A stretch of 64,000 nucleotides of DNA from G963422595 sp963422595 (GCA_963422595.1 OY730298.1:682001-746000); one strand, 5' to 3'; positions 26,811 through 36,337 are shown, numbered from the stretch's first letter. The notes: generated from the sequence alone by a model not told the origin. Translations and numbers: made by a program.

Positions 26811-27014
26811 GTGAGTTCAAAACAGGAAAAGATCCGCGAATTGATCAACATGCAAAAGAAATTTATCGAGCTTGAACAACAAGGCGAAATTACCGCGCAA
26901 AGCTACTGGACACCTAAGGAAGGCACTGATTTAGACGGCTTCAAAGAAAAGTACATGAAGATCGCCATGCAAGTAGTTGATAATGCCCACGAAGAAGTAG
27001 GCTCAAAACGATAA
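26811..27014 (+). CDS. Small helical protein of unknown function
   Basis: 67 residues from a GTG start preceded by GAGGAGA. Hydrophilic and mostly helical (MSSKQEKIRELINMQKKFIE...), ending HEEVGSKR. No known motif. It lies between the RspA-type gene and a convergent, frameshifted hydroxylase gene. The ribosome site and codon pattern support a real gene; the function is not recognised. Confidence 0.65.
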   Translation: MSSKQEKIRELINMQKKFIELEQQGEITAQSYWTPKEGTDLDGFKEKYMKIAMQVVDNAHEEVGSKR

Positions 27015-27015
27015 A

Positions 27016-27683
27016 TCAGACCTCTCCCCACATACGTACTAAATTAACGTACACATGATCTATACGCCTGGTATCTACCGAAGCGGGATCCTGGCGTAAC
27101 ATCCTCTCGCGTGTTTTACCGAGCTGATACAGCAAATCACGCCGTTCATTACTGCGGACTAAGCTCTGTACCCAAGTTACCGCCACCCAGCGTTCGCCAC
27201 CTGTCACCAGGGTAACCTCATGCCGGGTCGAGGCCGCGTACAGCGCGGCATCACCGGCCGGGTACTTAATTTTTTTAGCCCCACAAGGCGTTTGGACAAC
27301 CAATTCCCCACCCTGGTATTCATCGGTGAATTCAGAAACACAGTAATGGCAATATCGGATCGATATCGATCTCCCTCACCCATAATAGGATCATCCACGT
27401 GCTCACCGTAACGCATACCCTCCTTATACCGGGCATAAAATGGAACCGCGATGCGATGTGGCAGTGCCGCGCGCCTGTATTCGGGGTGGCGCACCAAATT
27501 ACCCACTACCACATGATTCAACTCCGCAATAATATCTGCATCGGCAAGCTCTTCATTATGCTTTACCTGCTGGGCACTACGCCCGGCGGAAAATTTACCG
27601 TCCCGAAATTTTGCGTTATCAAACAACTCGCGTATACGGTCAAGCTGCTGGTTACCAAGGACATGTTTAAGCTGAATGATCAT
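27016..27683 (-). pseudogene. PKHD-type Fe(II)/2OG hydroxylase interrupted by a frameshift
   Basis: Two overlapping minus-strand frames together make one ~222-residue PKHD-type (YbiX/PiuC-like) hydroxylase. The first frame (27683 down to about 27325) carries the N-terminus and the HVDDP iron-binding motif; the second carries GGELVVQTP, the distal His in STRHEV and the C-terminus to 27016. Restoring one base near 27324-27325 joins NSP to DEYQGGELVV and gives the family sequence. Either the gene is broken or the assembly lost one base. The rest of the sequence is undecayed, which favours a recent mutation or an error. Confidence 0.75.
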
Positions 27684-27742
27684 AATTTACGCGCACCGTT
27701 ACACGCTATACTTACCAACCCTGCGTTAAGGAACAAAGGCCG

Positions 27743-28066
27743 ATGATACTCAAAGTCACCATTGATGAGAAAACTTTTCCTCTGGAAGTGGATAATGCCA
27801 TGCTATGCAGCGCGTGTGATGCATTTCAAAGCATGGACCAAGACCTGGACCGGGGCTGGCAAATGAGCCGTATATGGGTAGATTGTCCCGATGACATGCA
27901 ACGTTGCCAAATTGCGGCAGACAAAATGCTAACTGCCATCCAGCAGGAAAAAACCGCCACAGTTGGGCTAATGGCAGCGTACATAATCAACAAAATGCCC
28001 GGCATCCAGGCCATCGATATCGACACCTCAGGCGACATGACCCTGACCGAAATCATCATGAGCTGA
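27743..28066 (+). CDS. Conserved-looking hypothetical protein
   Basis: 107 residues, soluble, with two Cys near the N-terminus (LCSACDAF) and another pair further on. No motif that I can name. It lies upstream of the second DsrL gene, separated by 196 bp, and likely belongs to the same sulfur accessory set. ATG start; the ribosome site is weak. Confidence 0.65.
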   Translation: MILKVTIDEKTFPLEVDNAMLCSACDAFQSMDQDLDRGWQMSRIWVDCPDDMQRCQIAADKMLTAIQQEKTATVGLMAAYIINKMPGIQAIDIDTSGDMTLTEIIMS

Positions 28067-28262
28067 CGCTATTAACAGCGGCATTCACCCGAGACAGCCT
28101 CCTTGAAATAACCAACAAACACAATATAGAGCGTAATCGCAGCATTTTTTGCTGCTATCCTCTACTTAACTCGCTTTTTTCATTATATAATCGGCAATAC
28201 ATACAAATTACTTGGCAAATCTTGGAAAAGCTGAACGGCGTCTGTCGCAAGAGGAGGTAATT

Positions 28263-30191
28263 ATGGCGGAAGACAAACCTACATTTCGACGTTACGAAGA
28301 TGGCGATAATACTACCACCCAATGGAATAAAGACGTAGTGCAAAATGGACTGTCCGAAATTTGTCCCACCTATATTCACCGCACCCCTCCCTGTCAGGCC
28401 AGTTGCCCTTCGGGTCACGACATTCGCGGTTGGTTATCCATTGTACGCGGTATTGACAAGCCCGCAGGTGATACCACCTGGCAGGAATACGCCTTCCGCC
28501 GCATGACCATGTCCAACCCATTTCCATCGGTAATGGGGCGAGTATGTCCGGCGCCTTGCGAAGATGGCTGCAATCGCAATGAAGTGGAAGAAACCGTGGG
28601 CATCAACGCGGTGGAACAATATGTTGGCGATTGGGCGTTACAACAAAATCTGATCTACACCGTGCCCGAACAGGAAAGTGGCAAAAAAGTCGCCATTGTT
28701 GGCGGCGGCTGTGCCGGCCTCACAGCGGCATTTTTCCTACGACAGAAAGGTCACGCCTGCACCATTTTCGACGAATACGAACAGCTTGGTGGCATGATGG
28801 TATTCGGCATCCCCGGGTATCGCACGCCGCGCTCCGTACTGGAAGGAGAAATCAATCGCATTACCGCTATGGGCGTAGAAGTCAGGCTCAACACCCGGGT
28901 TGGCACAGACATCTCCGTGGCAGAGCTGGAGCGCGATTACGACGCGATTTTCTGGGGCATTGGCGCGGTAGCCGGGAAAAAACTGCCGATTCCCGGCGGC
29001 GACGCCCCAAACGTTGTTGATGGCATGTCCTACCTGCGCGCGTTTAATGAAGACCGGTTAAAATATCTTAACGGTCGCATACTGGTAATTGGTGCCGGGG
29101 ATACCGCCATGGACGTATTAGCGGTAGCGCGGCGTATCGGCAACATCCACAACACCACCCGGAAAGACCGACCGGAAAACGTAATTCTGGGCTACACCGT
29201 GCACGACGTGGCCAGCGTCGCGCGGCGTAAAGGTGCCGACGTATGGGTAATATATAGACGGCCGATCTCACAAGCGCCGGCGACCAAACACGAACTCGAA
29301 GCAGTCATTCGTGAAGGCGTCGAAATTCATGATGGCCTGTCTCCGCTGGAAGTCATCAAAGACGAGCAGGGCAGGGCTAAGGCGCTACGAGTCGCGCCCG
29401 TAGAAATAATTGATGGCGAATTAAAAGTGCAGGAAAGCGGACAATTCGACATCGACTGCCAGCTTATCGTCAGTGCCACTGGTCAAACCGGAGACTACAC
29501 CGGCATTGAAGAATTCGATAACGGTCGCGGACTGATGGATGCCGACAAAGTCTACCAGGTAGTTGGCAAGCCCGGGCATTTTGTTGCTGGTGACGCGGTG
29601 AACCCGCATTTACTGACCACCGCGATTGGGCAAGCCTCAATTGCCGCGGAAGGGCTCCACCACTACCTGATGCAGCAAGACATACCGGCGCGTCCCAAGA
29701 TTGACACCCACCATTTCAAGCTGTTGGACGAATTACGCGAACGCCAACTCGAACCCCAACAATTCGACAACACCGCTGCCTGGGGCACCGACAACGCCAA
29801 TTTTGCCATTCACAACTACGAAGATCGTGCCGCCACCGAAATCGCCACCCACGACCAGCTACACCTCGCCTACTTTGAACATGAACTCATGAATCGGCGG
29901 CCCGAAGCCAACATCACCTCCGAAGACGTACTGAACAACTTTCAGGAAAGATTCTCCGTACTGGAAGAACAAAAGGCAATTGACGAAGCCAACCGCTGTA
30001 TGAGCTGCGGCATGTGTTTTGAATGCGACAACTGCGTAGTCTACTGTCCCGAAGACGCGATATTCAGAGTTAAAAAAGACCAGCGTGCCATGGGGCGTTA
30101 CGTAGACACCGACTATGACAAATGTGTAGGCTGCCACATCTGCGCCGACGTGTGTCCCAGCGGCTACATCAAAATGGGCCTGAGCTACTAA
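28263..30191 (+). CDS. Second DsrL-type FAD/NAD(P) iron-sulfur oxidoreductase
   Basis: 642 residues from the ATG at 28263, which has a strong AGGAGG site. It has the same architecture as the operon DsrL: N-terminal Cys region (TPPCQASCPSGHDIRGWL), FAD site AIVGGGCAGLTAA, NAD(P) site VIGAGDTAMDVL and a C-terminal two-cluster ferredoxin (CMSCGMCFECDNC, CVGCHICADVCPSG). DsrL paralogues outside the main operon are known in sulfur oxidisers. Its neighbours (RspA type, small unknown proteins) suggest a dedicated electron-transfer role distinct from DsrL. Confidence 0.88.
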   Translation: MAEDKPTFRRYEDGDNTTTQWNKDVVQNGLSEICPTYIHRTPPCQASCPSGHDIRGWLSIVRGIDKPAGDTTWQEYAFRRMTMSNPFPSVMGRVCPAPCEDGCNRNEVEETVGINAVEQYVGDWALQQNLIYTVPEQESGKKVAIVGGGCAGLTAAFFLRQKGHACTIFDEYEQLGGMMVFGIPGYRTPRSVLEGEINRITAMGVEVRLNTRVGTDISVAELERDYDAIFWGIGAVAGKKLPIPGGDAPNVVDGMSYLRAFNEDRLKYLNGRILVIGAGDTAMDVLAVARRIGNIHNTTRKDRPENVILGYTVHDVASVARRKGADVWVIYRRPISQAPATKHELEAVIREGVEIHDGLSPLEVIKDEQGRAKALRVAPVEIIDGELKVQESGQFDIDCQLIVSATGQTGDYTGIEEFDNGRGLMDADKVYQVVGKPGHFVAGDAVNPHLLTTAIGQASIAAEGLHHYLMQQDIPARPKIDTHHFKLLDELRERQLEPQQFDNTAAWGTDNANFAIHNYEDRAATEIATHDQLHLAYFEHELMNRRPEANITSEDVLNNFQERFSVLEEQKAIDEANRCMSCGMCFECDNCVVYCPEDAIFRVKKDQRAMGRYVDTDYDKCVGCHICADVCPSGYIKMGLSY

Positions 30192-30212
30192 ATTATTTGC
30201 TCAGTGCAATAA

Positions 30213-30659
30213 CTAATCGACGTTCTCAATAAGCGACTTCTCCATTCTTACATGCTTTAGTCCGGACAACGTGCTGTTGCCTTTACCTTTCACGACATAA
30301 CCGTTGCTGGCGTAAAAGCCCGTAGCATCGTGGCGCGCGTACAGCCAGCAGACAGCCAGCCTGCTGGTGCGCGCGATATCTTCCAGCTTGCCAAGCAAAG
30401 TGCTGCCAATCCCCCGCCGCTGATACTCCGCGTGCACTGCCAGATAGCGAACACGTGCGGCATTATCAGCCTCAAACTGAAGGCGGCCCACGCCGATCAC
30501 CGTTTGACCATCATAAGCTGCGACATGCAAACAACCTTCCTCTAACGCATCCTGCTCACTGCCACGTGGCAAATTGAGGGGCTGGCGCAACATTCTCCAC
30601 CGCAATAAAAAATACTCGGCAAACTCCTCAGCCGTAACTGGAGACCTATAAATAATCAA
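30213..30659 (-). CDS. GNAT-family N-acetyltransferase
   Basis: 148 residues. The acetyl-CoA binding motif A is clear: YLAVHAEYQRRGIGSTLLGKLE. Substrate unknown. It is convergent with the second DsrL gene, 21 bp away, and followed on the same strand upstream by a dioxygenase gene. Confidence 0.85.
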   Translation of the reverse strand: MIIYRSPVTAEEFAEYFLLRWRMLRQPLNLPRGSEQDALEEGCLHVAAYDGQTVIGVGRLQFEADNAARVRYLAVHAEYQRRGIGSTLLGKLEDIARTSRLAVCWLYARHDATGFYASNGYVVKGKGNSTLSGLKHVRMEKSLIENVD

Positions 30660-30724
30660 ACTAATTTACTCAATCCCCTCTCCTTCTGAGAAAGGGGAAA
30701 TTTACAAATCATCAAAAATATTCT

Positions 30725-31342
30725 TTACGCGAACACCACCCAGGTAGTGGCTATATACTTCACCCCTTTCTCCAAAGTGACGCCGCGATGCTCGTGCGTC
30801 CAGAAAGGTGGAAATAACAATAACTTACCAACCTCTGGCCTGATTTTTACATGCTGAAACAAAAACTCCGTTTCGCCACCGGGCCCGGGCACATCATTTA
30901 AGTACCAGATAGCCACCAACTGACGATGGCTGAACTCATGACTTCCGCCGTCGACATGCCAGTGATAATGCTCCCCGACGTCAGTTCGTTGTATACCATA
31001 GCCCATATCCTTAAATGCGCCTCTGAAAAAAGCATAACCTGCGCGGAACTCCTGTAGTGCCAGCTTCAAGGCGTGAAAAAGTGTTCGATCAACGTCCTCC
31101 CACTGCTGTTTGCCACTGACCACAAGATCAGTCGACTTCTTAATGCTGAAATTCTCATCAGCAAGTTGCCCAATGCGCCCTGCATACTGCTCATCCCTGG
31201 CACTCTCAAACCGCCGTATCAGATCCGCGCAAAAATACCTGGAAAGCGAATTCAATTGCGTGAAAATAAAACTATCAGGCCTGACTTCCGTAATGGTTTG
31301 TAAGGGTAGTGAAGCTGCGTTTTTACCAGACGTCCGGGCCAT
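30725..31342 (-). CDS. 2OG-Fe(II) oxygenase, prolyl-4-hydroxylase-like (P4Hc)
   Basis: 205 residues. The iron ligands appear as HVD in HYHWHVDGGSHEF and a distal His in WTHEHRGV, followed by the cosubstrate-binding basic residue in GVKYIATTW. GPGGETEF is the P4H-like turn. It is the third iron/2-oxoglutarate oxygenase within 7 kb of dsrA. The substrate, peptide or small molecule, cannot be predicted. Confidence 0.82.
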   Translation of the reverse strand: MARTSGKNAASLPLQTITEVRPDSFIFTQLNSLSRYFCADLIRRFESARDEQYAGRIGQLADENFSIKKSTDLVVSGKQQWEDVDRTLFHALKLALQEFRAGYAFFRGAFKDMGYGIQRTDVGEHYHWHVDGGSHEFSHRQLVAIWYLNDVPGPGGETEFLFQHVKIRPEVGKLLLFPPFWTHEHRGVTLEKGVKYIATTWVVFA

Positions 31343-31364
31343 TACACTTTTGTGCCATTATATT

Positions 31365-32408
31365 TTATAGAGTATTCCGCTGCACCATCGTTTCCAGTTT
31401 CAACAAACCATCATCAGCCCCTTTTTGATAACAACTTAACATCTCGTTTGCCAGGCACCGCCAATGTTTTACACCGGCCGCAACCAGCTTTTTCAATGGT
31501 TTCAGATCGTTTGTAGCCACCCAATCCTGGTACGCATTCTGAAAGCCGGGGAACAACTCCTTACGCATCGCCCCCAGGTTAGCCGCATAAAAATGCAACG
31601 ATGCCGGATTATAATTCTCCATCAGGCCCGGCAAAGTAGTCAGGCAATCGGCGAGCAAATCCTTAACCGCCCTGGACATAATCTCGGCCCTTGACGCAGG
31701 CAGATTCACGATCATTTCCCGCCAATCGTCACCCAACTCCCGTGAAGCGATAAACTCCCCGATTTCATGCAGAGTTACCGCCTCCATCTCATTCTCCGTC
31801 ATCTGATCGAGTGCGTCATCCACGTCCTTCTCAAAATCATAATAAGACAAAGCCCTGGCCATGGCATTCTCATGCTTATGCCACTGCCACTCCTGAAACC
31901 TCTCCCACAACAAGCGTCGCAACGACTCCCTGCGGACAAAAACATTGTTACCCTGCGTCATGGCTGGTGGAGCGGTTAAATCCCGCGCACATTCCGTCGC
32001 CGCCACATACCTGGTAAAATTGTCGCAAACTTCTTTGGATTCGAGCTTCGCCAGAAAAAAATGTGGTGCCGCGCGCACGCCAATACCACCACTATACACA
32101 TAGCCTTTCGGCACCAATGCCTGATTGACATGATCAGTATCGAATGGATCAAACTCCTGGCCGTCGAGTAACAGCGGCATAAAACTATCATGCTCCAGGT
32201 CCTCCCATAAACTCTCCCGTTTCTGTACCCAACCTCCCACCTCATCTTTAGGCAGAGCGGCATTGAACGAATAACCGTTTTCCCAACGAAAATACTCACG
32301 CATTTTCAACAGATACACACACAACGTATAACCTGTTGCGTGCCGTGCATCGGCAATGTCACAGTTTCTCTGCACCGTTTCACACAGCAAAGTAATCTGA
32401 TTAGCCAT
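31365..32408 (-). CDS. Hypothetical protein, resembles the Sfum_1244-type family
   Basis: 347 residues, soluble. The N-terminal pattern (TVQRNCDIADARHATGYTLCVYLLKMREYFRWE) resembles proteins annotated as Sfum_1244 family, found in sulfur-metabolising bacteria. That is from memory and unverified. No catalytic motif is evident. It lies just upstream of the P4H-type oxygenase on the same strand (22 bp), so it is probably co-transcribed with it. Confidence 0.65.
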   Translation of the reverse strand: MANQITLLCETVQRNCDIADARHATGYTLCVYLLKMREYFRWENGYSFNAALPKDEVGGWVQKRESLWEDLEHDSFMPLLLDGQEFDPFDTDHVNQALVPKGYVYSGGIGVRAAPHFFLAKLESKEVCDNFTRYVAATECARDLTAPPAMTQGNNVFVRRESLRRLLWERFQEWQWHKHENAMARALSYYDFEKDVDDALDQMTENEMEAVTLHEIGEFIASRELGDDWREMIVNLPASRAEIMSRAVKDLLADCLTTLPGLMENYNPASLHFYAANLGAMRKELFPGFQNAYQDWVATNDLKPLKKLVAAGVKHWRCLANEMLSCYQKGADDGLLKLETMVQRNTL

Positions 32409-32742
32409 AGGCTCATTATACGCCTGGTTATGTCACAATCATAAAAGATACAAACGAGGATGAACAAGATGTGCGGGATAATGCGCAGTTAAAAAATACC
32501 AACATGGATGAACAGAATATACAAAAGCTGCACCATACGTGGACGCGCTCAACTATTGCCCACTTTACACCATCTTTACTACTTGACCCAACGCAGGGTT
32601 GATTTTTAAGCACAAGCCTACCTGCACCACACCTAAAAAATTCAATATAATAATGACCGAAAAAGCAAAAAACCGGCTGCGCGGTGCAGCAAACATACTT
32701 CTTAAAATGCGTAATAACCAACAAGCTTAGTGGCGCAACATC
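32409..32742. other. Intergenic region without a supported gene
   Basis: 334 bp between divergent genes. A 25-codon frame (32653-32730) that starts MTEKAKNRL and ends just before the next gene is too short to support. A minus-strand frame at 32428-32724 has unnatural composition and is not credible. Promoters for both neighbours are expected here. Confidence 0.4.
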
Positions 32743-33357
32743 ATGGCCAGGTTAAAAACCAACTGGAACCAAAAAGACCGCCAACGCGCGCCGGAAGAAA
32801 TAGCCAGCGTAATCGCCTTTAACGTTTGGCTACTAGCGGCCGAATCATGCCTGTTCCTCGAAAACGAAGGCTTTGAAACCCAAACACAATCGCAGCGACT
32901 CGACGTCATCGCAGAATTTGTAGCCTTTGGTGCACATATTGCCGACCGTATAGTATTCAACGACATAACCGCTGCCGAGCGACAACTGTTTATCAACTCC
33001 CTTGGTCAGCACCTTGCCAACACCATGCAAACCAACCGCGTAGAGACCTGCGGGGCCGGCGACTACCGTAAAGACTTTATTCACCTGCTAAACGACAGGA
33101 TGGACGCATACTCCGAATACCGTTACGGCGAAGATACCGGGCCCGCCTTTTCCATGCGTCGGCTGCTGGGCAACTACGTACAGGCAGTGATGGGCGAAAA
33201 ACACAACAAATGGATTCCCGACTACGTCATCGACTCAGAAATACCCAAATTGCTACTTGGACTCAAACGAGTCTTCAAGGGGCAAGACGCATCCCTGCGC
33301 GCAGCCGATTTTGCCCCTCCCCCTATCCCTGCAAGTGGTGTATGGGGCGAAGAATAA
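32743..33357 (+). CDS. Hypothetical protein, no recognised domain
   Basis: 204 residues, soluble and helical (APEEIASVIAFNVWLLAAESCLFLENEGF near the N-terminus, in two parts). The family appears familiar from sulfur-oxidiser genomes, but I cannot name it. ATG start without a clear ribosome site. It ends the accessory block; the mobile island begins beyond it. Confidence 0.7.
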   Translation: MARLKTNWNQKDRQRAPEEIASVIAFNVWLLAAESCLFLENEGFETQTQSQRLDVIAEFVAFGAHIADRIVFNDITAAERQLFINSLGQHLANTMQTNRVETCGAGDYRKDFIHLLNDRMDAYSEYRYGEDTGPAFSMRRLLGNYVQAVMGEKHNKWIPDYVIDSEIPKLLLGLKRVFKGQDASLRAADFAPPPIPASGVWGEE

Positions 33358-33697
33358 CTTGCAGCACAATTAAGGCAGCATAACTAAGCGCGCGATTCCC
33401 CCTGCTGTCGGGCCACATACTATTCAACCCTTCCCCTCTCCTTCTGGCAGAGCGACATGTAGGGACAGATCCCTGTACCTGTCCGTCCGAGGAATCAGCG
33501 CCTTCTTCCCTTCGGGAAAGGGAATATTTATATATATGTTTTCTCTAACAAACTTTTTGGAAACCAAACAAGTTTAGTCTTTTTTGTTACTTCCTGCTTA
33601 TGCTTATGGCAATGGCCTTTTCTGTTTGTTTGCTGATGTCTTCGTGCAGAATTAAGTAGTAACGATTATCAATAAATCTCTTCATATTCTTTCAGTA
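33358..33697. other. Intergenic region with small inverted repeats
   Basis: 340 bp with no credible gene. It contains a CCCCTCTCCTTCTG stretch also seen at 30675-30688, an AGGGACAG...CTGTCC inverted repeat around 33461-33484 and a TTCCC-TTC-GGGAA hairpin near 33510. It looks like dispersed-repeat debris and a possible bidirectional terminator at the island edge. Confidence 0.4.
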
Positions 33698-34054
33698 TTA
33701 TCTATTGATTTTGTATTTTATTGACGATGGGAGACCGTTTCCAATCATAGTTTTCCAAATACCGTTGCTAATATATGTGTCTGTTACTTCCAGTAATTTT
33801 TTGTTTTTGTATGTTTTTATAACGATTTCTCCATAATCACAATTAGATGTACCTTCTAAGTGATAAGCCTTACCAAGAAAAAGGGAATAAGTCCATTCCT
33901 CTACAAAACATCCTTCATTATTATCTTTGTCAGGTTTAAGGCTGATAGCTCCTGCATTTGCATTTCCTGGTAATACCGCAGCTAGCACCATCACAAATAT
34001 CACAATACCCATCGCCTCTTGCCTAAATTCTTTCCAATTAATTTTGCTTTTCAT
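33698..34054 (-). CDS. Secreted hypothetical protein
   Basis: 118 residues with a Sec signal peptide: basic N-terminus, hydrophobic stretch GIVIFVMVLAAVLPG and an ANA-G cleavage site near residue 34. The mature part has two Cys that could form a disulfide (GCFVEE, SNCDYGE). AT-richer than the dsr region, suggesting transfer. Function not recognised. Confidence 0.6.
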   Translation of the reverse strand: MKSKINWKEFRQEAMGIVIFVMVLAAVLPGNANAGAISLKPDKDNNEGCFVEEWTYSLFLGKAYHLEGTSNCDYGEIVIKTYKNKKLLEVTDTYISNGIWKTMIGNGLPSSIKYKINR

Positions 34055-34078
34055 GTGGCTCCCCTGTTCTTGATTAAT

Positions 34079-34204
34079 TTAGATTTCAAAAGCATCTGCA
34101 TCATCCTCATCTTCACTGTCGTCATCAAACAAACCTGTTTCATCTGACTCATCAACAACAGTCTTTTCAGGCTCCACAACAGTCGCTTTCCAGTATCTTA
34201 AAAT
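34079..34204 (-). pseudogene. Remnant acidic C-terminus of an unknown protein
   Basis: In the 383-bp gap between the secreted protein and the toxin gene, a minus-strand frame encodes about 41 residues ending in an acidic tail (FDDDSEDEDDADAFEI) but has no start codon; an in-frame stop lies just upstream. It looks like the end of a deleted gene. The rest of the gap shows no gene. Confidence 0.35.
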
Positions 34205-34437
34205 ACGTTAATTGATAAATTAAGCATATCCTCACCCCTTCATATTTTTGCATAGCACCTGCATCCTGGGGCGGTAGGCAAGCAGGTCGTCAGCAGACAG
34301 GCAACACCTTTCAAGCTCCGTCCAGCCATAAATCTGCTCACGGATCAGCAGGTAACTTCAAATGTTTACGAGTGAGAATTTTCATCATTTCCTCCGAAAA
34401 AGATTGACACGAGTCTTAATTGTAAGACAATCATAGT

Positions 34438-34728
34438 ATGATGTATCACGTTGAACAAACGTTGGTATTTAGCAAATGGTTGAAAAAGCTGCGCAACTTG
34501 ACCACAAAAATGAAAATCACGCAGCGTATTGCACGGTTCCGAAACGGACACTTTGGCGACCATAAATCGGTGGGCGACAAGGTATATGAACTACGCATCG
34601 ACGCCTACCGCGTCTACTATGTGGTACAAGGGCAAGCGATCGTTATTTTGCTTGCTGGTGGGCATAAAGACACGCAGCAGAAAGACATCAGGAAAGCGAA
34701 AGCCCTGCTGCAACGCTTGGAGAAATAA
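34438..34728 (+). CDS. RelE/ParE-family addiction-module toxin (HigB-like)
   Basis: 96 residues of the short 'addiction module killer protein' type: an N-terminal FSKWLKKLRN, then RIARFRNGHFGDHKSVGDKVYELRI and YRVYYVVQG...VILLAGGHKDTQQKDI. Such toxins are usually ribosome-dependent mRNases. The antitoxin gene starts at the next base after the stop. A homologous pair in opposite orientation is at 47264-47887. Confidence 0.88.
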   Translation: MMYHVEQTLVFSKWLKKLRNLTTKMKITQRIARFRNGHFGDHKSVGDKVYELRIDAYRVYYVVQGQAIVILLAGGHKDTQQKDIRKAKALLQRLEK

Positions 34729-35019
34729 ATGAAAGCTATCAAAACGACGCCGTTTGATGTAGCCGAATACTTGGACAGTGATGAGGCGATCGCCGAATAT
34801 TTGCGCCTGGCCGCAGAAAAAGGGGATGTAAAACATCTGGTGCAAGCACTGGGAGACGTGGCACATGCCAAGGGCATGACAACTCTCGCGGAACAAACAG
34901 GATTGGGACGACAAAATCTGTACCGTGCCTTCTCTGGGGATCATTCCCCCCGCGTGGATACGCTGGCTAAGGTGCTCAAAGCCCTCGGTTTGCGGCTACA
35001 AGTGAGGGTGGCAAAGTAA
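34729..35019 (+). CDS. XRE-type addiction-module antidote protein (HigA-like)
   Basis: 96 residues. A helix-turn-helix at about 50-85 (MTTLAEQTGLGRQNLYRAFSG) is followed by the family end VLKALGLRLQVRVAK. It directly follows the toxin gene with no gap, toxin first, as usual for this family. It probably represses its own operon. Confidence 0.88.
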   Translation: MKAIKTTPFDVAEYLDSDEAIAEYLRLAAEKGDVKHLVQALGDVAHAKGMTTLAEQTGLGRQNLYRAFSGDHSPRVDTLAKVLKALGLRLQVRVAK

Positions 35020-35143
35020 GCAGGGTGCGCGGTGCGCTAAAGATTTGTATCTAAACGTCCCGCTGCCTCCTTCAGCCCTTACAGACATCCGCTCGCCTGA
35101 CAACCACTGCGGCCGGGTCAACGGCCTCATTTAGCGCCGGTGT

Positions 35144-36193
35144 TCACAAAAACTTCGCCCCCGCATGATCCCGGAAAGAATCGGCATCGCGGATATACCT
35201 CATCACAATATTAGCGTTCTTGTGGCGCGTAACCTCCATAATCTTATCCAGGCGCGCCTTATGCGCCGCCGCGCTGGTTACAAATCCGGCACGCAAAGAA
35301 TGACCGGAAAGCTCATTCGGGTTCAATCCAATCAGCGCGCCATACTGCTTCACCAGGCGAGGAATATCGCAAGAGATGAGTGGACGTCCCTGTAACGCGC
35401 CGGCACGCCGCATGGCCTGATAGACAAACCCGCTTTCAATCCCCGACATATCCAACCACTCCAACAGGCGCGTAAGGGGTTTAATATACCTGCCGTCTGT
35501 AACAGGGACCTGTTGCCCGTGTCCGTCCTGGTCAGTCTTAGACCTCGGAATGTGCAAAATCATACGATCTTTCTTCCTGTTGAACTCCAGGTGCTCCAAC
35601 TGAATGCCGATAATCTCAGAACGCCGCAAAGCCGCTGCAAAGCCAAGAGACAGCAAAGAGGCATCACGATACAGCCGCGCGGTGCGCTCACGTGGTGTGC
35701 GGTTACAACTTCTTGCATGTTTTGGGGGTGGCACGAACGCATAACGATACATTGCAGATTCCTTTGCCCGGTCAATCTTAACCAGAATGCGCTTAATGTG
35801 CGTGTCACGCAAAGCCATAACCCGGCGGGGTTTATGCGCCTTGATGCGTATCAGTCCGCGCATGGTCATTTCGACCCTGGCCGAGTGAGTGGGGGATGGC
35901 AGGTTAGCATCCTTGAACTTACGTGCGATGGCACTATGAATAAGCTGAATAGAACTCATTGCCAGATACTCCCCACACCTGCTTTTCGGGCGCGGTTGCT
36001 GGGCAATCCAGATAAAGAAATCCGACACCTGCTCTGGTGTAGCCTCAAGGGATGTTATGCCACGTGGCGTGCAATACCTCTCAAACTCCGCCCAGCCTTT
36101 TGTGTAAAGTTTGCGCGTGTTCGCGGCCATCGACTGCAACATAACGTCATCGTGAGTGATGCGACTGATATTATTATTGTTATACATACTCAT
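35144..36193 (-). CDS. Tyrosine recombinase/integrase
   Basis: 349 residues. A SAM-like core-binding domain (about 20-110) precedes a catalytic domain with the full set: Arg in AALRRSEI, Lys in RSKTDQDG, HxxR in SGHSLRAGF, His in TRHKNANI and the nucleophile Tyr in MRYIRD. It is transcribed away from, and starts about 50 bp from, the first silent methylase cassette. It could therefore catalyse inversion at the neighbouring inverted repeats, or be the integrase of the island. No tRNA or att pair is visible. Confidence 0.9.
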   Translation of the reverse strand: MSMYNNNNISRITHDDVMLQSMAANTRKLYTKGWAEFERYCTPRGITSLEATPEQVSDFFIWIAQQPRPKSRCGEYLAMSSIQLIHSAIARKFKDANLPSPTHSARVEMTMRGLIRIKAHKPRRVMALRDTHIKRILVKIDRAKESAMYRYAFVPPPKHARSCNRTPRERTARLYRDASLLSLGFAAALRRSEIIGIQLEHLEFNRKKDRMILHIPRSKTDQDGHGQQVPVTDGRYIKPLTRLLEWLDMSGIESGFVYQAMRRAGALQGRPLISCDIPRLVKQYGALIGLNPNELSGHSLRAGFVTSAAAHKARLDKIMEVTRHKNANIVMRYIRDADSFRDHAGAKFL

Positions 36194-36282
36194 TTGCTGA
36201 TCTCCTGATTAAGTTAAACCCGATGTATTAACTTAATACAAAACAATGCCATTAATTACGGGATTAAAACGGGCTACAACAA

Positions 36283-36337
36283 AGCCTTCATCATTGATAG
36301 TGAGACCAAACAAGCACTGGTGCGGGAAGACCCCAGG
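36283..36337 (+). repeat. 55-bp perfect inverted repeat, left copy
   Basis: Identical over 55 bp to the reverse complement of 39248-39302, where it lies in the full-length methylase. Both copies encode the same residues in the same frame (FIIDSETKQALVREDP). Recombination between them would invert about 2.9 kb and exchange the C-terminal specificity domains in frame. Confidence 0.9.

Noticed and set aside
32428..32724. Minus-strand frame in the intergenic region
   Set aside because: Cys/Phe/Ser-rich with no protein-like pattern and no ribosome site.
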